Source of the DNA: Ulota crispa
Taxonomy: Eukaryota; Streptophyta; Bryopsida; Orthotrichales; Orthotrichaceae
Direction of reading: 5' to 3'
Assembly: GCA_963920765.1 (NCBI GenBank)
Contig: OY987242.1
Location: forward strand, 37,038,002-37,102,001
Length of the DNA: 64,000 nt
In this document: in pieces, positions 57,221 through 64,000 of the stretch
How positions within the stretch are numbered: the stretch's first letter is position 1
Layout: each line of letters opens with the position of its first letter
Made by a program: the position numbers and the translations under genes
Notes under the pieces: generated by a model
Told to the model about the DNA's origin: nothing
Seen by the model: only the letters and a program-made list of their open reading frames with translations
Databases searched by the model: none

Positions 57221-58138
57221 CTAACCCCTAAAGGACCAACTGTCTGTTCAACGGATAAATGGGATTTTGGGCATGTACCTAAGGTCAAACTACTTTTCAT
57301 AATTTTTTGAAACTTTTATGGAATATGGGGAATTCAAAGATCTGCATGAGCATCTAACTTTTATTCCATTTGATGCCAGGGAGCAAAAGTTATGCCCAAA
57401 TAAGTACAAATTTGGGGACTCCGGGCAGCAAAACAAATTCTTATAAAAACTTGAAAAAAAAAAAAATTTCTCATAGATCATATCTTTTTCTACATCTAAA
57501 GCTTTCATTCATTACATTTGGACTAGTTAAGAGAAAGTTACGGACAATCTCATTTTTTGGGCAATTCAAGCATCTTTTTGAAAAAATAACTTATAAACTT
57601 CATTTTTGAATGCAATTTTAGTATTTTTTCAAAACAAACTGTTGGAGAGGGTGAAGTTTGCTTTCTAGAACAATCTCACTATTGGGATTATTGTGTTTCA
57701 ATTCCATTGCAGGGTTCATAGCAATTCAAATTTTTGTTCAATCTCATACCTTCTTCTGCCTAATGTTTTTTTTAAAGAATGATTTTTTTTTTTTTTTGTT
57801 ATTTTTTTTCCCAAGATTACCAACTCAAATTCTCACCATGCAAAAATAGAATTCCAAACTCTATGGTGCAAAAATTTGAAGTTAAAAAAGTTTAAAGTCA
57901 ATCTAGTCATGCAAGGTGAAAAAAAAGCTGATTTTTACTTTTTAAATGCAAATATCTTCCAATTTGTGCAGTCAAAGTTCTTAAGTTTTGTATGACACAT
58001 TCTTATAGTAGTCTAGTACAAGGTCCTACGGTTAGATATGCAAAAGATTGATTTTCAAACTTTTTTACTCTTTGCCATAGAGGTGGCAATTTTGAGTTTC
58101 TGTTGACAAAATAAAGGTCATGGTTCTTTAGGGGTTAA
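57221..58138 (-). mobile_element. TTAA-type element P12, subtype C reversed
   Basis: The body (57225-58134, 910 bp) starts CCCCTAAAGGACC and ends GGTTCTTTAGGGG. The right flank is TTAA, the left CTAA. It is the reverse complement of P5: GGGCATGTACCTAAGG at the left, CAATCTCAC-ATTGGGATTATTG near the centre (about 57680), and AAGGTCCTACGGTTAG near the right. Confidence 0.75.
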
Positions 58139-58309
58139 CAGCACAAGTTCTATTAGAGAATGAAGAAGGGAGAGGAAAAGGCACCTAAAGGGAATGTGGA
58201 ACTGGTTGGAATTGTATTCTAGATTCTCTCTTATAAGCTTGAAGTTCTCCACCATAAAGTATTGGATGTCAAGCATTGGGTGTTTGTTTGTCATTCACAA
58301 TTTGAAGTT

Positions 58310-58432
58310 CAAAAGGGGATGGAAAGAAAAAGGCAAGGAAAGGGAGGGTGAAAGGTCAAATTATAAAAGAATTGAGGAGGGGAGGGAGAAGAAAAGGGAG
58401 GAAAGGGGAGGGAAAGGGAGGGTGAATAGGCA
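58310..58432 (+). repeat. Polypurine tract
   Basis: About 120 bases are almost all A and G, with repeated GGGAGG and AAAGGGAGGG phrases and only a few pyrimidines. Frames of 65-89 codons open on both strands over it are composition artefacts. Such tracts can form triplexes or G-quadruplexes. Confidence 0.7.
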
Positions 58433-58451
58433 TTTGAAAAGTCATAAGAAA

Positions 58452-59361
58452 TTAACCCTTTAAAAACTACACCCATTTTCACAAAACTCACTAGAAACCA
58501 AGACAATAAACTTAGATGTGCAATTGAATCATATATAGACCCAATTCAAATAATTCAACTCTACAAATGGAAAGAATATGTTTTTCACTATAAAGTATCA
58601 AGATTTCAACAAGATATACCACTGGAGGTGATATATTGTAATGATTAAGTGAGTTGTATGTAGAAAATCTCTAGTTTTTCATGCTTGTATGGTTTTGGAT
58701 GTTACTATTTCATGTGAGCTTTGCTTGAGAAGAGCCTTATGTTTTTGGAAAGCAAGGTTTCCCACCTTTCCAATAAGACTAGTTCACATACAATGGACAA
58801 TAATAGCAATCATAAGGTGTAGCTAAGTGGAAAAAAGGGTCAAAATCTTACTTAATTTGCCACCCAAAATTGGTGTTACAAGAAATTTGATAAATGCTAC
58901 GGAAAATCCAATTGGTGAAAAAAATCAAGAATTGGCCTTAAATGTAGGATGACAAATTTTAAAAATGAAATGACAACCCCATTTCAGTAGATTTTCAAAT
59001 ACTACAATCATACTACTACCATTTAGAGAAACAATCCAAGCATATTTCTTAAGCAATTTTGAAATCTTTTAGGACCGCACAATTGAAATTTGACATCCTT
59101 CTTGGATATTTGATGCATTGTTGTTACTTTGATCCATCTCTGACCAAAAATGGATATGTATTTTGAGGCCATGATGTATAAACATCATTATTTTCAACTC
59201 ACATACCCAATTCCATTGTTGTTTTTTTGATTGGATGCAAAATTCTTGTGATCACAAGCATTCTTCAAGACCAATTTCCAAATTGTTGAACAATTTTACT
59301 CTATAGGCCAAAAACCACTCTCCTGAACCAAAATATGGTTTGGTGGTCTCCAAAGGGTTAA
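58452..59361. mobile_element. TTAA-flanked element P15, divergent subfamily (902 bp)
   Basis: TTAA at 58452-58455 and 59358-59361 bracket a body starting CCCTTTAAAAACTAC and ending GTGGTCTCCAAAGGG; 11-12 of the first 15 terminal positions pair. The length is close to the other long members, but the interior shows no obvious similarity to subtypes B or C. It supports several lineages using the same target. Confidence 0.6.
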
Positions 59362-59765
59362 GAGAGACATAGAGCAAAGCGTGTGCAAGATATACTTGTT
59401 AGACTAAACTCACAACAATGTGTCAAGGTAAATTCACTCTAACTATTTTTGAAGATACACAGTAGTAACCAAAAGGGTTTTATTGAAAAGATTCTATAAA
59501 GTTTGGTTTAGCAACTTGGCTGCAATTAGGCAATTTCCTTAATATATTGCAAAAAAGAACATATTGAAACAACAAATGCTACCATTTTGGAGAATAATGG
59601 CACTTTTTGGAGAATAAAGATACTTTGTCAATTACCAATTGGCTAGAATTTCTAAGTAATTGACGTAAAGACTGACAAAATATACACAAAATATACACAA
59701 AATATACAAAGATGACATTGTAAGTGGCTTTGGAAAAATCATGAGTTCCTTTTTGGCTGATCAAT
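59362..59765. other. Unassigned AT-rich DNA
   Basis: A triplicated AAAATATACAC unit near 59683-59710. No coding support. Confidence 0.35.
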
Positions 59766-60120
59766 TAAGGTAGGAGCACCCATAAATGTCAACCTAAGGG
59801 TTTTGAACATAATGACTATTAATAAACAACTAGCAAATTATAGGGTCCTCTTAGGAACCAAAAAAAAAAAACAGTTTACACTTTTAAATGTATTATTTGG
59901 ATACTGTGAGAATAAGTTATGAATTTCTAAAGAGCATACTGCCATTGCACCCTTAACCACTTTTAAGAATTCATGTTCACATGTTGTATATTCTTGTCAT
60001 TACATCTATTCACTTCCACATATTTTCAAGATTTTAGAAGTGACGATTACGGGAACACTGACATTTACGGGGACTCTGACGTTTACGGGGACACTGACGC
60101 TTATGGGTGCTCCTACCTTA
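59766..60120. mobile_element. TAAGG-family MITE M7 (355 bp)
   Basis: It begins TAAGGTAGGAGCACCCATAA and ends TTATGGGTGCTCCTACCTTA, a perfect 20 bp inverted terminal repeat and the best-preserved termini of the family. Near the right end an 18 bp unit (ACGGGGACACTGACGTTT) is repeated about three times at 60050-60105. Confidence 0.75.
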
Positions 60121-61288
60121 GAACTCAATCAATTTTTGTCAAATATTGGCAAAAAGGAAATAAAAAACAACTGAATTTGAACAAAGAGATCATTTAGGTT
60201 CTTAAAATTTATTGAAACCAACGTTAGTTGCAATTATTTGAGAGAGGGCAAGCAATTTTAAATGCTTTTTTGATATTATTATTTTTGAATAAAAATAATG
60301 TATATTACTATAAATGAGCAAGGGTGCCTATTAAGATAAGCTGAAAATAGTTGTCATTTTTTCAGTAGAATTCAGATTTTATTTTTATTTTTAAGGTTTA
60401 CTTTTTCCTTTTTATTCTATATAATGCAATCTTCAATATAAGTATTCAAACTTGAATTTGAAGACTTTGAAATTTACAAGAAAACTTGCCAATTTTGTAA
60501 CATTGGGTACTGGTTTGTGACTTGCATCCAATGAAGAAGTTTGAATTTTTTAATACTTGCCCATTGAAGTCTTTATATGAGAAAATTGATAGAGAAATAA
60601 ACTCTAAATTATGATAAAGAATAAAGAAAGAATCCAAAATTCATGAAGGAATATTCAATTGCAAATTCCTTTTGTATTTTGGTTATTAGCATGGAATAAA
60701 TTTGTCAACAAAAATAGACTTACATTTAAAAAATGATATTTTAATTTGTTACCCACCTAATTATGAAATGGAAGGCCATTTTGGTGTCCCCACTCCTCGT
60801 AAGGATTTTACACAATGAACACCCTAGAAATATAGCATGCACTTTAATGAAAATCATGTTACTATGAAAAAGAAGATGGAATTGCCTAAAATTTAAGCTT
60901 GGCTAAGCCTACATGAGCGGATATATTAGGTTTCATCTTTACCTCCATAATAGAACATGGTACATTAGAAAAGAACAACTCCAATCATAAAGCTAGGAGG
61001 TTGTTAATCAAAATATTATTGAAGAACTATTGTTTCATTCAACAAGTATGTCTTCATTACTAATATTTGTTAAATGTCAGTATACCTTTATATTGATGTT
61101 CTAGTAGTGCCGAGAAGTCAGATTGCTGTTCTTAGTGAAAATTTCCCTAAACATGGAGTATGAATGCTATCTAAATTAAACCAGTTAATGTTTTATTATT
61201 AACATATAGTATAAGCACCGGTTGTATCAACGGGTGTAATAGCAAGCTTATCATAAAATGTGGTCAATTAAGAAAAAATGCAATCTAG
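60121..61288. other. Unassigned AT-rich DNA
   Basis: No terminal repeats, arrays or open frames above about 65 codons with any motif. Confidence 0.4.
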
Positions 61289-61522
61289 TTAACCCTTAAA
61301 GGACTATAGGACATAATATATATGCTACTATGTAATTATTATTTGCTACCAAAAAGAAGTTTTAATTTGAAATGTCCAACAGCTCACTAGAATGGCTTTA
61401 ATCTATTTTCCAACTTCTTTATTGATCTCAAATGTAGTAAAGCTAAGAGTCTAGTCCAAATACAAAAAAAACACCTCATATTCTACTAGTTGCAGTTGCA
61501 CGCTGTGTCCTTTAGGGGTTAA
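61289..61522 (+). mobile_element. TTAA-flanked 226 bp MITE, copy A3
   Basis: TTAA lies at 61289-61292 and 61519-61522 around a 226 bp body starting CCCTTAAAGGAC and ending GTCCTTTAGGGG. The interior is collinear with A1 (ATAATATATATGCTAC, ACCAAAAAGAAGTTTTAAT, TCAAATGTAGTA). Confidence 0.75.
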
Positions 61523-61654
61523 CTCACAAATGCTAGCAACCTCATTCATTTATAACTTTTGTATTTTTGCCTTTGTCCAAATTCTATACTCTGGTTTAAC
61601 TTATACTCTACCCATTGTACCAACGGATCAATAGGGTGATGCATCAATCCTATG

Positions 61655-61850
61655 CCACATCACCCCCTAAGCCACATCACCCCCTAAGCCACATCACCCC
61701 CTAAGCCACATCACCTCCTAAGCCACATCACCCTATCCCTATGAGCTTTATTCCTGTGCCTCATATCCCTGTGCCCCTATTCCCATGCCCCCCCTAATCC
61801 CGTGCTCCCCTATCCCTGTGCTCCCCTATCATGTGGTCCTATACTTGAGC
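61655..61850. repeat. 17 bp tandem array and following C-rich degenerate repeats
   Basis: CCACATCACCCCCTAAG is repeated 4.5 times from about 61655 to 61731. It is followed to about 61850 by looser CCC(T/A)ATCCCTGTGCTCCCCTA-type units. The sequence is strongly pyrimidine-biased on the plus strand. Confidence 0.8.
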
Positions 61851-62783
61851 CCCCAAATTTTACTTTATTCCATTTATAAATTTAGTTAAACTTGTACTCT
61901 AGTCTATTTTACTTTACATCCAATATGAGATTCTTTTGTATGAGCTTCCTTCATCCCCATTTATCCAAGTGAGGGGCACCAAGGGTAAAAAGGCACAAAA
62001 CATGGAGCACACATCCAATATGGTTAGGCAGGGTGACCTTAGGCAGGTATATAATATACATTTGCCACATTAAACTTTCGTGTTATTAGGTGATGGTCTA
62101 TCGAGAGCACACAGTGCCTCATTAATGGGCCGGCCGACTGGTACACTCCGTTTTGCCGCACAATATAGGCAGTGTTCGGGGAGGTTTTTTAAAAAGTCAA
62201 TACATTTTCTAATCTTTTTTGGTTTAGTAGGTTTTTTTTAAAATCAATCATGGCCTAGACATGAATTTTTTGGTTGGCCAATAACCTTTGCTTTTTTTTT
62301 TCACTCGATTGATTTCCTAAGTTTAGAAAACTAGTTGGGTTGAAATATGAATTTCAGTGTATTATATCAGATTTTTTGCTTTTTACAAATGTTGCAAAAA
62401 TATCCATCTTTTGCTTACCATGTGCATGACATAGCAAAACAACACAATGATCAAGGCAACAACAACCTAACAATCAAGCTACCCCTAAGCCCCTACCAAT
62501 GCAAACTTCTTTATACTTAAAAAGGATTTATTGTTGGCTTGTGTTGTTTGAATATTGGCTTGGCTAGATTTGAACTAGGTCAAGCTCCATCGTCTCTAGG
62601 GACCATCCAATCTTCAAAGAATGTTTGGATTATAAATTGAAAGTCCACACATTTTTTGAAGTCTAGTTAGTACATTAGTTGGGAGTCAAGATTTGGGCTT
62701 CCAAAATTAGGATTTACACTTGAGCGCCATGTGTCCACTAAGGGTTGGTGCACCAAGTGCACCTCTTAACCCATCAATCATCA
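61851..62783. other. Unassigned DNA
   Basis: No gene or element boundary recognised. A small GC-richer island (GGGCCGGCCGACTGG) lies near 62128. Confidence 0.35.
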
Positions 62784-62945
62784 CCCACTCACCCTCTCAC
62801 TTACTCACCTACTCACCCTCTCACTTACTCACCTACTCACCCTCTCACTTACTCACCTACTCACCCTCTCACTTACTCACCTACTCACCCTCTCACTTAC
62901 TCACCTACTCACCCTCTCACTTACTCACCTACTCACCCATTCATT
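62784..62945. repeat. 24 bp tandem array, about 6.5 copies
   Basis: The unit is CCCTCTCACTTACTCACCTA followed by CTCA, virtually identical between copies, and itself built from CTCAC/TACTCAC sub-repeats. Being a multiple of three, it keeps two plus frames open (8-residue HPLTYSPT or SPSHLLTY repeats), but nothing else suggests a protein. Confidence 0.85.
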
Positions 62946-63546
62946 CACCCACTAGGCCACCTCACTCTTGTTTCTTGCCTTTTTTTTTTTTTTTTTGAAA
63001 TTTAGCATTGTGTAACTACTTGTGGGAGTGATGTAAATCTTAGGTTTGGCAAGATTTTGATATAATCTACCCTCATTTGGACATTTAGGAGGAGATGATG
63101 TTCTTTTCACATGTTCAAAAAACATTTGATATTTGTGTAGAAGGTAGGAAAATTTCCTTACTGTAGAAAAGTTCATAGGTTGATTTCCCACAATTTCAAA
63201 TTCATTCAGCCCATTTCCTCATTCACAAGGGCAAGTTTGGCTAAATTTCTTAAAGATGAAATTGTAACTTGGCTGATTTTCTAAAGCCATGTTTTTATGA
63301 TTGGAAGCAAATAAGCCAACTTTCAGTTTATTTTGGCAACCCTCAAAAAATGTTGGCTGACTTGTAACAAAAAGTCGGTTCTCTCTGGACTATGGTTATA
63401 GTTACGTAAAATTATTTTCTTCTGCTGCTGTACCAACGGAGGCAATAGGAATGTCCTTGTAATATGCAAATTTTGGGCTGGCAATTGTATTACAAAATGT
63501 GGCCAATTTAAACCATGAGTGATTGGTTAACTCATAAACACCACTA
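62946..63546. other. Unassigned DNA
   Basis: A T run (about 18) at 62980-62997. Short minus frames (63402-63605) have no support. Confidence 0.35.
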
Positions 63547-64000
63547 ACTTCCCCTAAAGGCCCAAGCACTATTTTTTGGCAACATAGCAATTTTTGGCAG
63601 CTCACTACAAATGGAATTTTTATTCTTTTTCTTTGAAATTTTCACGCATGATGTGCCTGAGGAGTAGCTCTAAGGTCCAACAATTTTCATGACTTTTGAC
63701 TAGATGGCTCAAATGTTATTGCATGATATGTTGTTTTCTTTGTTTGAGCGGCAATCTGGGCAGCTCATAAGAATTTCTTTAAAAACTACATTTTTTTTTG
63801 TTTTTGTTTTTTGAAATTGGTTCTTTAGATATACATATACGTGAGAAGCTTTGAATCATTCAATTTTGATTTATGAGATGAAAGTTATGAGGAGTTTTAG
63901 TTTGTGGGTAGGTATGGGTTTAAAGAGACTCCAGACCTACCTACAAACTAAAACTCCTCATAACTACCATCTCATAAATCAGAATTGAATGATTCAAAGC
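63547..64000 (-). mobile_element. TTAA-family element P13, palindromic, cut by window edge
   Basis: It starts CCCCTAAAGGCCCAAGC at 63551; the left flank (ACTT) is decayed. The order of landmarks to about 63910 is that of reversed subtype B (GAAATTGGTTCTTTAGAT, AAGCTTTGAATCATTCA, GTTATGAGGAGTTTTAG). From about 63935 the sequence turns back as the reverse complement, to GAATGATTCAAAGC at the edge. The copy is therefore at least partly an inverted dimer. Confidence 0.6.

Noticed and set aside
62720..63005. Two plus-strand frames with 8-residue repeats
   Set aside because: They follow from the 24 bp tandem array; flanking codons show no protein signal.
1021..63570. CCCTAAA/TTTAGGG at many places, like the plant telomere repeat
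   Set aside because: It occurs once per element end, inside the CCCCTAAAGG terminus, never in tandem; no interstitial telomere array is present.

Overview
The window is eukaryotic nuclear DNA and almost all of it is transposable-element sequence. It is AT-rich, has no long intact open reading frame and no operon-like gene spacing, and consists of short non-autonomous transposons inserted into one another, together with LTR-retrotransposon debris. The terminal motifs (a pogo/Emigrant-like MITE, Helitron-type CTAG ends, CACTA-like ends, 8-9 bp target duplications) fit a large land-plant genome. One Ty3/gypsy remnant has a Gag and integrase of the type I associate with fungal/sushi-like elements, so a repeat-rich fungus cannot be excluded. 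I see no confident host gene. The nearest candidates are a gene-like fragment at about 9.5-10.2 kb and a minus-strand TATA/CCAAT promoter-like region at about 14.4 kb.

The dominant system is a family of TTAA-flanked inverted-terminal elements whose ends read TTAA-CCCCTAAAGG...CCTTTAGGGG-TTAA. I count 15 long or variant copies and four 226 bp copies, close to a quarter of the window. A 4 bp TTAA duplication next to termini starting with CCC is the signature of the piggyBac superfamily, so I call them piggyBac-like non-autonomous elements. No transposase is present. Three pairs abut through a single shared TTAA, one copy is flanked by TTAT on both sides, and the copy at the right edge folds back on itself.

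Layout. 0-5.4 kb: unassigned DNA, a 226 bp and two 0.93 kb TTAA elements, a 367 bp foldback. 5.4-6.9 kb: a minus-strand Helitron carrying a 412 bp foldback element, then Helitron-like AT-rich repeat. 7.5-9.5 kb: a TAAGG-family MITE and two TTAA elements. 9.5-12 kb: gene-like fragment and Helitron-like repeat split by a TTAA element. 12-18.3 kb: more TTAA elements, a promoter-like stretch, a Helitron end, a CACTA-like element with a nested TTAA element. 18.3-32.7 kb: a nest of three very large (about 3.4-3.8 kb) solo-LTR-like units beginning TGTGAGT and ending ACTCACA, two with perfect 5 bp target duplications; one contains the Ty3/gypsy remnant, another contains the third. 32.7-39.3 kb: a MITE, a hairpin element, a near-identical 0.8 kb inverted duplication, a ~180 bp-period array, a tRNA-like SINE head and a 1.3 kb foldback. 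39.3-47 kb: guanine-run cluster, F-family repeats, a Helitron end split by an Emigrant-like MITE, further TTAA elements. 47-49.7 kb: three CACTA-like copies, two of them split by other elements. 49.7-64 kb: more MITEs, the second 412 bp foldback, 26, 24 and 17 bp tandem arrays, a polypurine tract and more TTAA elements.

Insertion order can be read from what interrupts what: CACTA-like copies and Helitrons are hosts; TTAA, TAAGG, foldback and Emigrant-like elements are later arrivals. All boundaries were read by eye; family assignments rest on terminal motifs and target duplications, not on database comparison.
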